The notes: a model not told the origin generated them from the letters alone. Shown: positions 12,229 through 25,573, counted from the first letter of the stretch. The stretch is DNA of 64,000 nucleotides from Klebsormidium nitens (GCA_000708835.1 DF236961.1:310001-374000); one strand, 5' to 3'. Program-made: numbers and translations.

Positions 12229-14082
12229 ATGGACAGCGGTCAAAGATACTATCCCCTCTTCTTGGTCACCATTATTTGCAGCATGGGCGTTTGCAAAGCA
12301 GCAGTGCTGACAAGCAACCAGATTGATAGCAGGGCCTTTTTTGAATGGCATGGACCTGTTCCAGGAACTTGCTCAACCCAATACACTGAGACACCCAGTA
12401 ATGTAACAGTAGATGTGCGCCTCTGCTCCACGCCTGGTAGCTACATTGACTCTTTGCAGCTATACAATGGGACATACAGTTCTTATCAGAGTTTTTGGCA
12501 GCTGTCAGGCACCTGCAGTGACGGAACGACGCTCTCAAAAGCTCCATCAAACATCAATGGGAACCTCAAGAATGCTTTCGAGACAAGGCAAGTCTATCCA
12601 GAAGGGCTTTCCACTGTTTTTGGGGCAACTGGAGGATTTACAGACGCACTGCTTGGCGTTCCTGGGGAGTATATTGGTTGGCGAGACGTGTGCCCTAATG
12701 GCAAGCTTATATCAGGATATGAGATGTGGGTCACCCCCACTGGTGGATTACCAGGTAAAAACTGTGTGGCAGGCGGGGTCCGCTTCCAGTGCAACGGTAC
12801 GCAATCCGGTAAGGATCACTGCTACATGAGTTAGTCACAGGCTGCTAAAGATCTGTGGCATGATTTGCCTGACCAAACTTTAGGGACCTGTATGGGATCA
12901 ACTATCAGAGTTCAATTTCTTATGGTCATGTGCTTCTTGCTTTTGAAGGGGGAGTGCTCCTACAGTCCAAACTTAGGATACAAAAGCAGATGGAGCTGCT
13001 GCTCTGCTTTACAGGTCGCCCGCCCTTACCAAGTCCGCCCCTACCAGGCCCACCTCCTCCAAGCCCACCTCTAGATTCCCCTCGCGCAAGCCCACCTTCA
13101 GTCGCGCTGATCTCTTCAGCAGCCGCCCCAAAGGCAGCTAGTCCCACACCCCCATCTGAAAGTGGGCCTTCTCCAACTGAAACAGGTCAGGCATTTTCTG
13201 AATCTGTCGCGGACTGCAGATACAGCGCCGGGAAGTCAAACAAAATGGTTCAACCTGCAACCATTCTGTTTGACTTCCCGGCGCTGTATCTAGGGTTGAA
13301 CGTTACCAGAAGTGCCCTCGATGGAGCAAGTTTGGGATTCTGGTTTCCTCTTCTTTTTGCATGGCTCTTTAAAGGTGGGTTGCAAAATCATGCTTCATGT
13401 GAATTCAGAATCAGGCTTGAAAATGTACACAGAGACTGAATTGTAGGTCTTAAAGGACGCAAGAAGTCCAAAAAAGACATAAGCACACAGATGTAATATA
13501 CTTGTCTGCTTGTGTTGTGTGGATTGTGTTGCATCAAAAGAGCAACATCAGCAGCATCACAATGCAGGTGGGCTGAGTAAGAGCACGCGGAACGCCGTCA
13601 TTGGAGGTGCTATTGGGGCTGCATTTTCAGCTTGTCTGGTGCTCGGGAGTGGAATTGCTTTTAATATCCGATACCGTGCAAGAAAGAAAGACATCATAAA
13701 CCAGACAGTGTTCATATCCTTGAGTGCGCTCCCTCCCCAAGGCCTTTTAGTCCCTACCAAACTCCGGGAAGAAGCAGCAAAGAGGTATCTCGAAACCATA
13801 TTGTTTGAGGTGTTCAAGGCATGGGATGCTTGGCATCGCTTATCTCCCAGAACGTCGTTTCCGCAAGGTTCTTTCGTGGGGATATGGGCATCAGCTTTCC
13901 ATGAAAGCGAAGCCGAAAGCCTAAAGGACGCCCTTCTTACTGTAGACCAGGAGTTGCAAGCAACTCGTGGCACTGGTCTCTTTGAAATCTGGAGCATGGG
14001 CCGCCGCCGGCCTTTGTCGGTAGTTGAAAGTATTGTTGAGCACATTGAGAAAACCTTGAAAGGATTGCCACCCAGGCGTTGA
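12229..14082 (+). CDS. Receptor-like single-pass membrane protein: secreted domain, Pro-rich stalk, TM, cytoplasmic tail
   Basis: Three exons join in phase: 12229-12808, 13015-13185 and 13568-14082, giving 421 residues. Exon 1 starts with a signal peptide (about residues 1-24, hydrophobic LFLVTIICSM) and a Cys-containing ectodomain of about 170 residues with Asn-glycosylation sequons (NVT, NGT). It ends in a GW-D-VCPNGKLISGYEMW...GVRFQC pattern that loosely recalls beta-prism lectin/VMO-I folds; I cannot name the family. Exon 2 encodes a Pro-Ser-rich stalk (PSPPLPGPPPPSPP) typical of algal cell-wall-associated proteins. Exon 3 begins with a hydrophobic segment (AVIGGAIGAAFSACLVLGSG) followed by basic RYRARKK, so a type I topology is likely, then about 135 cytoplasmic residues without a kinase signature. 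Intron 2 contains a near-perfect hairpin (13218-13291). Function unknown; perception of an extracellular ligand or wall anchoring is inference. Confidence 0.7.
13218..13291. repeat. Near-perfect inverted repeat, 33-bp arms, 8-nt loop
   Basis: Left arm 13218-13250 (GATACAGCGCCGGGAAGTCA at its start) and right arm 13259-13291 are reverse complements with one mismatch, separated by CAACCTGC. It lies inside intron 2 of the 12229-14082 gene and would fold into a long hairpin in the transcript. Confidence 0.9.
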
Positions 14083-16373
14083 AGACAAGTTGTTCAGCCC
14101 GTGACAATAGTTTTGATTGCCAATGATTGTAGCAGTTACCCATATGAAGATATTTTGGGGTGGTCATTACAGTCATATACTGGATGTGAATAAGAAACGC
14201 ACTTGATATTACAGAAGGGGAGACCAACTTGGAGTAAAAGCCTCGAAGTAGAGACAATGGAGACCTTAGTATTAGGTCCGTCACATTGGTCACTTACTAA
14301 GAAGTCAGTAAGCGTGTCGCACTAAAGATGAAGTAGTATCTGTCCGGGTATAGATTGGTTGCCAGCTCTCTCATGCTTCTTAGTTGGCCGCAATGATGTA
14401 TCATTGCATATCATCGGTTTCTTTGGTGCCAAAGGGCCATATTCAAGTATAAGTTCGCGCCTGCATGGCGTCAGTCACTGCAGTCAGCTTATTCATGCCG
14501 CAGCGCCCAATAGCTCTAGACGGCCAATCAGCTTTACCTACATGATATACTCGACCCATGATGTCGGCTCATAATCAATTCCGGGCCTAGCCCATGAATG
14601 CATGCGCTCACTGCAGCTCTTGCAGTGCAATCCCTATAGCTCTAATTTGAATTTCATGGCGGCCGAGCATTGTATATTTGTCACATGGTCACGTACAGTC
14701 ACTTCAAAAGATTGATGATATCGGATTTGAATGTTGGATGGAATTGCATCTGGCGGCCGGCTCATGCAAATTCCTCATGACAAATGAGTCCGACGGAGCT
14801 GTAACATGATCCAACTGCATACTACGATGCCATCCAGCAATGATACTGCATAAGCACACATTCAAGCTTAGAACGCATAGTGTTGTACTACTTGCCAAAA
14901 GACCCCAACATGATGGCGCAGCTCAAATTTGATTGGACATGTACTTCACGTACGCGGTCCACATGCATATCCGAAAATTTGTTGGGGGCCGACATGGACA
15001 AGAACGCCCAACAGCCACCCAGGTTGAGACCGCATCTACATGCTTGCTTCGTCCTTGGTCGCACCTGAAACTACAAGCAATTTCTCAATGGATATCGGCG
15101 GGAGGAGACATGACGAATAGATCGTCGATCGTGAGTGGATGATTATCTGGTGCCGGCTCATGCCAGCACATCAGAGTGGACGTGTGGAGTGAGCCAGTCA
15201 TGATTGCAGAGTCTGCTTATGGGGGTTTTCAACACCACTGGCTTTAGCCTGCTACTGTGAGAGGACAAGATGATAACTGGACAAAGATGTCGTCCAAGTT
15301 TTCAAAGAATGAGCTGCACTTGCTTTCGTTTGTCCACCGTGGCACTTAAAATTTCGGTGAGCACCTAAACTTGCATTCCGGATAGATCGTTGGGCAGATC
15401 AATACAAGATGAATCACGTTCTCTACTGACACATAGCACAAGCTACACGAAACTGTAGCAACCCACCATATCAACGATTCTACCTGGTCTACCTGGTCTT
15501 TCTATGGACAGTCCGTCTCTACGCCCGTTCATCTGGCTTTGCTTCTATCATGCCCTATGGACACAGTCAGTCGCTGTCCTGTTCATGCTCACGCAGAACC
15601 AGTGTGTGGCTATCGAGCCACTCAAAGCTATCACCCTTACCCCGCAATGCAAAGGAATCCTTCGCTTCGTTACTGTCTGATCCCAACGATCTGTTGGGAA
15701 ACGCATCGTTGCCTGCAAAAATGGGCGGATACTTTTCCGTTCAGAACGGGAGACATGCATGGGACAGACTTGTCGTGCAGAAAAAGGAGTGGCAAGTTGT
15801 TGCACTCCGCAGGCCGCTCGTCTCTAACTAGGGCTTACATCAAAGAGAATGTTCCCGTCAATGGCTTCTGGAGGACTCCCGAAAACTGGGAGAAGGTCAC
15901 AACGCTTGAAGGATCGCGAGGTTCGTCGGCTACCAGCACTCCTCCACAACCAATTGTCAACGTCGACAGCCTGACCGTCTTCGGCGGAAAACGAAACAGA
16001 AGGAAGAACACAAGGAAGTGGAAAGCCAGAAGGTTCTGCCAGACTCCAGAGAGTCGTAGAGCAGATTCAATGGGAGCACAGACAGGGGGTTCAGTGGCGG
16101 CCGAACACCGGGGGATGGCCAGCATCATCAACAAGTCAAGTGTTGAAGCGGGACAGTCGCTACTGCGTAACGGTTGACAGACTGTCAATCAGCGGACAAA
16201 CCATGTTTTTTCCGACAGCAAGCTCCAGATTCAGAGACCGGGGTGAACCAACGGCATCACACTCGTTTGGGTCAACGTCTCTTAAGGAACCGCCACCTTC
16301 GCTCCACCCCGTAATCAGAAGAATAGAGGTCAGAGTTGCCTGTCTGGTCTGTCTCTGCTTAGGAGCGGTACTG
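14083..16373. other. Intergenic, no gene recognised
   Basis: Convergent interval between the receptor-like gene (+) and MinE (-). Several open frames exist (the longest is 15539-16177, plus) but none shows a domain, a splice-consistent extension or compositional support. Short AT-balanced words with scattered GCATGC/CATGCA motifs are present; nothing else was seen. Confidence 0.5.
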
Positions 16374-18248
16374 TCAAATACAGGAACGTCCTGTCTGCCT
16401 AACATTCGTACTCATGAATGCAGTACTTACGAGCCAGGCTCCAAGGAACCGGGCCGTTGTTATAACGCTCTCAAACAGTGCAGACGACCTCACTTCGGAA
16501 GCCCCAGTACAACAACTTGAAGACACTACAAAAACGACAAGCAAGCCCGACTGATGGGGCGAAAAGCCCGCACCTGCCATGTAGGGCGACCATTCCTGGC
16601 TGTCCTCGTCGCCAAACCACCCGTCCTCTGCTGCGGGCTTCACTCTCCGGACCTTAAACATCACCTTCAGGCGGCCCCGCCCTTCCAGCTTGGACTCGAG
16701 CACTGGGGCCTGGTGGCAAACGATATACCGTATGTGAGAGGCTTCAAACACTATGACATACTTTGGTCTGGTCTGCTGATTGCAACTCCCAGGGTAATGC
16801 AAATAGGTGATCAGGAGTCACCTTATCATGCAGACCGAGTGTGGAAGCTGGCACCTTCCTTGTAATTGGGAACAAAGAAAGGAGAGGCAGCCGTGAGGCA
16901 GGTTATAACCCATGACTGCAAACCTCAGATAGCATCTTGATCGGTCAGGTCGGCCCTCAGGGGCCTCACAGGGTTCAGTGCACTCCCGAAACGGTTCCCT
17001 TTGGCCTCCGCCGTTAAATCTCAGAACAGTCCCCGCCCCCCTCGTATAGACATGGTAACCTTTAAATTGCCTCACCTCTTTTCCTGGTGCTGCGTCCAGT
17101 TCGACGAAGTCCTCCAAAACACGTCCTATCTGCAACGTATAGTGGCACGTCAAACTTGGCTTCGATATCCGTAATCCTTATGCGGGTAAGGTCGAAAAAG
17201 GGAGCCTTCCGCATTATTAGCAGACTAAAAAACTCGCGTTTTGAAGAGCGTAAGTTTCGAAAGTAAGTCCACAGTCTTCGTCATTGAAGCTGGGGACATT
17301 TTATTCCATGCCTATATGCGACAGAAGTCTCCTTTAGCCCTCAGCCACAACAGAGTAGGAATGTGAAGCACATCTTCCTTATCCCTATCAATAGAACTCT
17401 GACTCAGAACCCTTATCCCCCTGACAATAGAGCTGTGACTGAGAGCTCTAGTCACTTTAACCTCAGGAGCCAAGTGAAATCTGGAGGCTGCCCAAGCCTG
17501 CATGTCCTTCAGGATTACTTATTTCATCTTCTATATATTGTCGCACCAGCAGGGGGAAGGTAAATGCGTGCACCGCTTGCCTGCTGCCCTATGGCCGAGA
17601 TCTGCTGCTGTGTGAGCCCAAACTCCTCCTCCCCAAGTGTCTGCATAAGCCTGGTCTTTGCCATTGCCCTTGCAGAGACCTTTTCTTTCTGCACACCAAG
17701 TGAGATGCGTCAACAGGTTATCATGAGAAAACTTCCGACTCTCTGTCGAGTAGCTGCTCAGTGCCGACACACGTGATGACAAAATTCGGAATCCAAATCA
17801 AGGCACTTTAGGCCAGGGCACAGCTGGGTAAATTGGGCCGCTGTGAAAGACTCGCACATAGAGGAAGGCCGGTCAACAAGCTGGTAAGTCACAAAGAAGC
17901 GATGTTTGAAGAGGCACAATGCACGCCTGGTCTAGATTGACCTGGGACCTGGCTTGGAACTACATCTCTAAGATGAGGCTAACATTGATTTACCAGCCAA
18001 GGGTAAGTCTCTGCGATCACCACCACTCTCTTAGTGGGCCACTTTGATAAGAGGAAACCCACCTTCTTTGGGGATGGGAAGAAGATCTTCCAAACAGTTG
18101 CAAGCTTCTGAAAGAGGTTTAGTTCGCCACCTCCACCACCCGGCAACTCGGCTGCAGTCAGAAGCGCACAACGTGGCTGAAGGGGCCTACTGCCGGCCCA
18201 CTCCTTTGGTGGTCTTCTTGAACTCTGCAACCCATCATGAAGAAGCAT
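16374..18248 (-). CDS. MinE: Plastid division topological specificity factor MinE
   Basis: MinE drives MinD off membranes and so places the FtsZ ring at the chloroplast middle. Four exons in phase: 18063-18248, 17581-17688, 17076-17129, 16374-16709, giving 227 residues, close to the 229 of the Arabidopsis protein. Diagnostic segments in order: LFQKLATVWKIFFPSPKK (plant MinE lead segment, like FFDRLNLAWKIIFPS), AKTRLMQTLG...QISAIGQQ (anti-MinCD region), IGRVLEDFVELD (like HALSDFVEIE) and FKVRRVKPAAED (topological specificity domain, like VPVRRVKPEYQD). The intron after GQQ uses a GC donor (CAG|GCAAGC); using it restores the conserved join IGQQ-IGRVLEDFVEL. The N-terminus is uncertain: only about 40 residues precede the lead segment, and an acceptor-like TTGCAG near 18230 allows an upstream transit-peptide exon. 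The tail after SPYM is unlike other MinE proteins, so a further splice at 16582 or so is possible. Confidence 0.85.
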
Positions 18249-19763
18249 TTAAAACGTGTTAGATACTGCTTGCTTGTATCACTGGATCCGCTTGTAGGGA
18301 TCTAGTGGAGAATTTCTTGAAGATCGCCCTCAACCTAGACTCAAGAACCGACGAAAAGCAGAGGCAGAAGCAATGAAAATTTGGCAGGTTGGTCGTCCAA
18401 GATCGTCATGCAAAGCAGAAGGAAGGGTGACTGATGATAATCATTGAGAAATGAGACTTGTGCTGTTGCTCCTTGCATGTGAGGGTGCACGCATCATAAG
18501 TGCAAGCACTTTCACAATGGAGCAGATTACCTTATGTAGCCAGCGAACGGTATGATGGTTGAACTTGAAGAATGTTTTACCATACCTGGAGGAACTGTTG
18601 CAGCGGAAAGTGGCCCACTCCTGGCAGCTTGTCAATCGCCCATGGCTTGACTGGTCTCAAATCAAGACCCTTTACTTGTGAGTGCACTCCATGCTTTGCA
18701 CTAAGACCAATTACAGAACCTGACATGTTTTACCAAAGTGCTCCCAGCAGGTACCACGTTTACAGAAACATGCGGGCTGGACCTAGGCACTGATGGAAGC
18801 AATTTCTAACGACCCCCCTGTACCAAGACCGCAATGTACCACTTGAGAAGCTACAGAAGAACAAACATGCAGAGCTGAAAGGAGCCTTTCAGAGACCTAA
18901 GTATTGGGCAGCTTTGAGTTGCCCGCCTTAGGGGCATTCCAAGGGGGATGATGTTGAACACGCTCAGTATGATTGTTCCAACACCTAGATCATGACCAGA
19001 CTGCCCACTGGAAGTTCACTTGTACTCGCTCAGTATTAAATCCAGGTTCATCGTGGATTGCCTTGACCCTGCCGTCATGAATTCTGCAGTGCCCGCTCAC
19101 CAAAGGTTGAGGAGGTTCCTGGTCACCTGGCTCCTGAAGAAGAACCATGTCCAAGACCTTTCTGCGCGCCTCCCTTGCCTCGACCTAAGTTATGTGCAAG
19201 TTCCTGCAGTGAATTTGAAATTTGGCGAGGATCGTTTGCTCGCAATCCCGGTTAGATCAGGATGCACTCCCCCCCAGAAGAGTTGAGAGTGTCGGATCAT
19301 GATATCGACATACAGTGGTTTGGAAGATGGGCCGGCCAGTACAGGCGAGGGAGGTGCTCTTAGGGGGGTAGTTAGTTAAACATACTTCCTTCAATAGGTT
19401 TCTGAGTTGACCCTTCAATCCCAAACCCCAAACCTCGAGCGTGCCAAACTCGACCATATTGCACCGGCGGCCGGCCGCGTCGCGAAGTCCTGGCCTGAGT
19501 GCATCATGCATCAAAATTCAAATGTTGCATGCAAGTCCTGAGCAAGTGAAGAAGTGAAGCAGTGCTCGAGTCCATGCTGCATGATGGCATGGTGGTTCAG
19601 TGCCTCAATTTGAGAATCTCTGAAATCTGGGCGCTGGAACTCGGGAGGGAAAACAGCAGCTTCAAATCTAGTTTAGTGAGGACGGTCATTTCTGCCATCA
19701 AGCGCACTCTCTCTATCCGAAGGGCGCTGGCGGCTGCCACCCATTTGAATTGCAAACCTCCGC
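18249..19763. other. Divergent intergenic region between MinE and SEC14-like gene
   Basis: Presumably holds both promoters and perhaps a MinE transit-peptide exon. No open frame resembles a known protein. No inverted repeat or tandem array was noticed. Confidence 0.5.
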
Positions 19764-22700
19764 ATGGCTGATCCTCATGCACCCAAAAACATGGAAGAGC
19801 TGGCTGCATCTGCAGCCAAGGTTGGCCCGGACCCGCATACAGATGCAGGTCGGGCTCCTATGCCGAATACCCCTGCCCCGGCTCTCAATGCTGCGCTTGA
19901 GAGTCATGTAGAGGGCAGCAGGTTGTCAGAGACTGAGAAGAAGACCTTAAGTCAGATGCGAGCTGCAGTGATTGAGCAGGGCGCGCTGGAAGAAGACTTT
20001 GACAACCCATCGCTCGTGCGGTTTCTGAAAGCCCGTGATTGGAATGTGAAGAAGGCGTCGAAGCTGTTCATGAATCACTTGGTAAGATCCTTCGTCGCCC
20101 AATCGTGCCTGACATGTAAGCTCTGGTGGTGGGTGACTCTTAGATCAGGGAAAGGCGGTCAGCAGAAGCGAGAGGCACCAAAAGCCTAGGTTTTATGATT
20201 CCATCTTGCCAAGCCCGGTTAAGAATATCTTGTAACACACCCTGACACGAGTAAGTAATTGTAGATTGAAGAGCAAAAACTTGTACATGTTAGTAAGGAG
20301 TTGTTTACTTACTCACCTTCTCTGCCTACTATCGAGCATGGTGAAAAGTGTGAACTTTATTCGGTGGTGGTGGTTTTCCAGACAGTGGCGGGGGGGAAGA
20401 CGCAGTGAACGTCACTTGCACCTGGTCAGGATGTGAAATGGGACGGCAGAGACTGCCGTGGGGGGCAGATTTTGCATGCATGCGTGGAACTTGCCAAGTT
20501 GCATCGATCTGTATTCTGCTCACTAACATCGCCCATTCCAGTAAGATCAAAAGCGCCCTGACTTGGGATCTGGTTGACAAGATCTATGCATAAAAAGCTA
20601 CCCTGAAGTCGCTATGAAGATCCTGGAATGGAAACTGGCTGAGTCAGAGTTCAAAGCTACACAGCCGTGACGCTCAATCATTTGAAGTTGGTTGGCAACC
20701 CTGTGTCGGTGCTTCTGAGTTTCAGCCAGTGTGCCCAGGTTGACTTTGGCCGGCCATCGAACTCGCAGCTTGGATTCCTAAGCACACAAAGCACTGGGCA
20801 GAAACTTAACACCAACTCTTCCTTCACGGTTAAGAATAACTATGTTTTGTCAATTCTTACCTGTCATGTAAGAAACCTGTCAGAAACTTGTGTCAGGAAG
20901 CCCTTTCTGGAAAGACAACCTGTGCTTCGTTCTCTGTGTAAAGGCAAGGCTTTGTGAAGTCCTAGCGTGCCTTGCCTGCACTGCTGTGTGAAGAAGCCCA
21001 TCTGAAAAGCTGGCCGTGTTCGCTTCCAGAATTGGCGCCAGGAGTTTGTTCCTCATGGTTACATCCGAGACGAGGACATTCCAAACGAGCTCGCGGCGGA
21101 AAAGCTATACCTGCAAGGTTTTGACAAGCTAGGGCGGCCACTGTCGTTGACGATGGTACGAAAGCACGATGGTAAGGTGCTCTGCAAAGAAAAAACTCCT
21201 CTGACATCATACAGAAGCACTGAATGGGCAGGCACATGATCCAACTCCTTTGGTTCACCGCTTGTCAAATCAGTAGCTCACAGTTTGTTTGATGTGTGCT
21301 TGATCATCTTTTGGTAGGCAACCCAAAGTACAAATGTGCCAGCGGTGGGGCTGATTGATTCGCCAGATTTGCCAGGTTTGCCGTAGCTCGTTTGATAGAC
21401 TTTCTGAGGCACCTGGTATATAGGAGAGGTGTCTGACATTGAAGCATCTTGATTCGTTGTGGCCAATCAACGATTGATCTAGGCTCCTATCCTGCAGCTG
21501 CCAAAAGGAATCTCGAAGAGTTTCAACGTGAGTCTATCCACCTCTGATTGGCCCAATTGTTCTTTCATCTCCGCACTCGCACGTCTTCTTACGAAACGTG
21601 GTCGTTTCCAAAGCCTGTCTTTGCTTGACCACCTTCCAGAACCAAAGAGTAATGATCGCACGTTTCTTGGTTGTGGTCACATTTTGTCACGCTTCTCTTC
21701 AAGAGCTTGATTGAGCCTGCTGTCTGTGTCGAGGCTCAGATGCTCACTCAGATGCCTTTTGAACGTAAACAACACTGGTTATGTATTGTGCAACGGCAGC
21801 ACTCCTCATCGCCTAACAGGGACTTCCTTCCGGTCATTGACGATCACCATTCTGTCTTCGTTGCTTGCAGGGTTGTTGGTCTACGGATCTGATAAAGCCA
21901 TTGCCAGGTAAGAGAAAGCAGCTCATGTACGGATTCTACTTTGGCTCGTCACTGGGTTCGGGTTATATGCTCTTTCGCATTTGTTCTGGACACGACAATA
22001 ATATTTGGTGAAAGCTTCAAGCTTATGCTCCCGTCTTCAGATTGTCCCGAAACAAGCAATACCTGCTCATGTGAGCTTCTTCCACTTGTCAAAGAGGAAC
22101 TGGCACTCTCGAATATTTTGAAGCGACTCTTCAGGACTCATGATATTCAAATGAAACTTTCGTCTGGCATTTCTGCAGAATGCCCCCTGGAGTTGAGCAG
22201 TTTGTGGGGCTCCTCGACCTGACAGGCATTGGCTACAAGAACATGGACACTGGCGCTCTCCGCTTTCTCTTCGATTTCCTTCAGGTCAGGCGAAAAGGTG
22301 TTTTCTGTCTCAGCCCCGTGAATCACCTTCTTTTCCATCTGAGAAAATCCAACTTTGGGGATTGGAACTGGATCCTGATTTTGAAAATACAGTCGAAACA
22401 ACCCAATTGAGAGAGTCTGCCGTTTCGAGGACGTGCACTAATCGAGCTCCAGAACGTGTGCCGCTGGGACCGACCCTGCAATCGGAATTTCAGCACGCAA
22501 TAGCTTTCATGATGGTGCTGATACTGCTGGACGCGCTGCGCTTGAATCATGACGATGCCCCGTCCTGCTTTGATGATTAAGGAGAGCTGATTATCGTTTG
22601 GTAAAATCGGCGGCTAGGATCCGGGGGTTTGAAAGAGTGTGCCGCTTTAGGGACACGAACAAAGTATTGCTTCTGTTCGTTTCGCGTCCTGTTTTTTACG

Positions 22701-23811
22701 GACTTTTCCTTCCTTGGACTCCATCGTGCTTACCGGCTTTCGACTCTGGTCAGATCACTCCACAGCCCTTGTTCTTAGGTCCTCCAGTGAGTAATGTAGA
22801 TGCGAAAAGCACTGACTACTTTCGTCGTTCGCTCCGACGAAGATGGGAGACTTTCACTGTTATGCCTGCGAGCAGACGTGAGCTGGCTTCAGGAGCGTGT
22901 AAAACGAACGCGGGTCGGCTTGCTCTGCTGGCTTTTGAGCAGTAAGTTGCAAGAAGAGGTCAGTCATTTCTAACTGAGTCCTGGTTGGTATTGTAGGGAT
23001 TCTATCCGGAGCGGCTGGGTTTCCTTATCATGCTGAACGCGCCGTCCGCTTTCGGCATGGTGTGGAAAGTCGTGAGCCCCTTCATCCATCAAAAAACGCG
23101 AGACAAGGTGGGTTACTCGAATCTGCTGAGAATCGTTCTGCGAGAAGGGTCTTCTTTGAGCTGTTGCGACCATGTGCTGCTTCAAAAGATTCTTCTCTGC
23201 GGTTCGTTTCATGCGCTAATCACGTTCAAGGACCGCAATCAGCGTAACTTACAAAGGTCTTTATTGCAATGTTCGTCTTTCATTCAGATCGTTCGTTCTC
23301 TGCGGCTTCGTGTCAAATCCTGTGTGCACGTGGATTCTTGTGCCGTCTGAAGTTAGGTGGTGACGCCTTTTGTTTGCAAGGTTAAGTCTGTGCCTTCAAT
23401 CCTGTCGCCTTGCAGACGGAAGTGGAACACCGAAGTTAAGAAGTAAGGTCCAATTCTACGCTTGAAGTCACCCGCGGTTGGGACAGGCATGTCTAGATCA
23501 AATTTGTTTCCCGGTGCCGATGAAATCATTTGGCACGGCGGTGAACTGTTGGAGGACATCACAAGTCTAAGCTGTCCTAGCATCTCTATCTTTGTTTGCA
23601 GCTCGTTTTCTGCAACCACAAGACCCTGGTCGATAAAGTCGTGCCCAAGTACTTTGAATTAGACCAGGTCCCGGTCGAGTATGGGGGCACTGGTAAGTTG
23701 GTGCGCATACAGGATCAGAAGTTTCCGGGGTGGCCGCCGGAACTCCCAGCGTACGTGAAAAGAGCGCAAGCCAGCGGAAAAGGGCCGGATATTGATTCAC
23801 CATTCGCGTAG
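19764..23811 (+). CDS. CRAL-TRIO / SEC14-like lipid-transfer protein
   Basis: Binds and exchanges a phospholipid or other hydrophobic ligand, typically linking phosphoinositide metabolism to membrane traffic. Seven exons join in phase: 19764-20081, 21030-21171, 21483-21527, 21871-21907, 22179-22284, 22997-23107, 23602-23811, total 322 residues. Residues about 60-106 form the CRAL-TRIO N-terminal helices (NPSLVRFLKARDWNVKKA), followed by the lipid-binding fold: GFDKLGRPLSLTMVRKHDG, RMPPGVEQFVGLLDL, GIGYKNMDTGALRFLFDFLQ, GFYPERLGFLIMLNAPSAFG, WKVVSPFIHQKTRDK, LVFCNHKTLVDKVVP and QVPVEYGGTG. These follow the standard plant order. No GOLD or nodulin extension is present, so this is a short single-domain form. 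ATG at 19764 opens the only frame that fits and has nothing conserved upstream. Several exons are very short (37-45 nt). Confidence 0.92.
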
Positions 23812-25573
23812 AAGCAGTGAATTGGACGCTGTTCTCCGACTGTGTGTACAGTACCGTCGCGTTCGCATTGCAGAAGGACTAGCAGATTCAAATAGCTTCG
23901 GAGTCGCCCAATCGCAACTTGTAAAGAGGTTGTTGCCGTATAAGCACGCAAGCGTTTAGACATAGGATTTGCACGCAAACAAGCACATACGTTGCCAGTA
24001 TCTCTAAGTAAAGCGGACGGTTGAGTACTGGAATCGTCTGACCGACGGTGGCAATTGTACATAAGAGTAGCATCTCTGAGTCGAATCATCAAGTTGCATT
24101 TTTTGTACTTAATGTTAACGAAGCTCAATCGAGCAGCACTGCGCCTTGAGATCATGAGATCGAGCGCGATGAATTGGTTGCAACTTGATGGGTTGTTGCA
24201 ATTCACCGTTTTAGCGCCCGACCGCCTGGCCAATGGAGTCACCTTCACGATTGGATGGCACGCGAGACGGTATTCGTAGCCTGCCGCGTAGTCACTTATA
24301 TATCATGGCAGCATGTTTAGAAGAGCTCGCAAATTGCCCTCAGTTTGCAAGTGAACAATTACTCCGGGGCGCCATGTGTGAAACATAAAATATGCACTGC
24401 AATGATAAGGGCCACCATGGCGCGCGGACATGTACTCGATCTTACATCGAGTCGGATCGCTGGCATGTACCGCGGGTTCGACCGTCAGCGGGCCGGGCGC
24501 ACTGCGGCATGCCCGCCTCGAGCTTGATCGCATGCTGTCACCTCTGAGTATCGCAGGCTCGTTTCTGGGCTTCAGCTCCTGGCCAGCCAAAAACATGCTT
24601 GCAGATGTGACCTTAATCTGCTCTAATTTCAGGTTATGAAATGATTGGATCGGACCTAAGTTCCTTGATGTCACCCGAGTCTTCTCATAGACTCAGATAG
24701 TGTATGACGGACGTCACCTGTACTCAACGATCGTGTGAATAAGCTTTAGTCTGCCACCTGACTGATACGTATCAATTGGAACACCAGCTTAAACGTGGTG
24801 TCAACGCCGCGATTGTCGGAACAATCAAAGAGTCAAAATTGGAACCACTTCAAATCTGTGTGTCAAATAGCTTACTCTCAATCGGTTCTGAAAGGCAAGG
24901 TATTCGAAATTCGACTCGACGGTTACGACTTTTGAGTTTTCCGTCTTCGCTACAGACGGTCTCTTCCAAGATCTTCCTTTGAGATTCTACTTGTAGTGTC
25001 TCTCAGAAAGTCCTAATCTGCGCCTCGGATCTCCAAAAGCTCTGCACTTGACTTGATGTCATCACGCGGTCGACTCTGCAATCATGACCTAATGTCACAA
25101 GTTGCCCCAGCCAATGGTCTCTCGAATCTTTGCCGCCGAAAATTTGAAAAGTTAAACCGCCAAAAGCTTCGCATACAGCTCGATGTCCACATCTACGTCG
25201 GCAGAGCTAACTGAACTGCTTCGCAAGCCTCAAGGCGACAACCGGACCTTTCCTGCAATCTGCAGCTGTTCAGAGCTCCGATTCGATTTCGAAGATTTCG
25301 CTTAGTTCGACATGCGTATGATGTAGTTTCGAATCAACACAATGCATCTTAGAGTGCTGTGCTTTCGCAAAAGCTGAGACCGTGACTCCGATTTCTCAAT
25401 AAAAGCGAAAGGGTACCATCGCAATCCTCATTTCCAAAGCTTCTTCCTCCTGGTAGCCCTTGCTTCTTTTCAAGATCTCGCTGCTTCACCTTCGCTCAAC
25501 AATTCACCCGTTGATTCACAGCGCTCTCGTCTTCAGGACAGGCTCCGTCCGTTACAAGTCCTTTGCTGAAGGC
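23812..25573. other. Intergenic, includes expansin promoter and leader
   Basis: No gene recognised. The last 150 bases are pyrimidine-rich and run into the expansin start; an AATAAAAG word at about 25398 is the only TATA-like candidate. Nothing repetitive was noticed. Confidence 0.5.

Noticed and set aside
15539-16177. 212-residue plus-strand open frame
   Set aside because: No recognisable motif, no splice-supported extension, unlike every real exon in the window.
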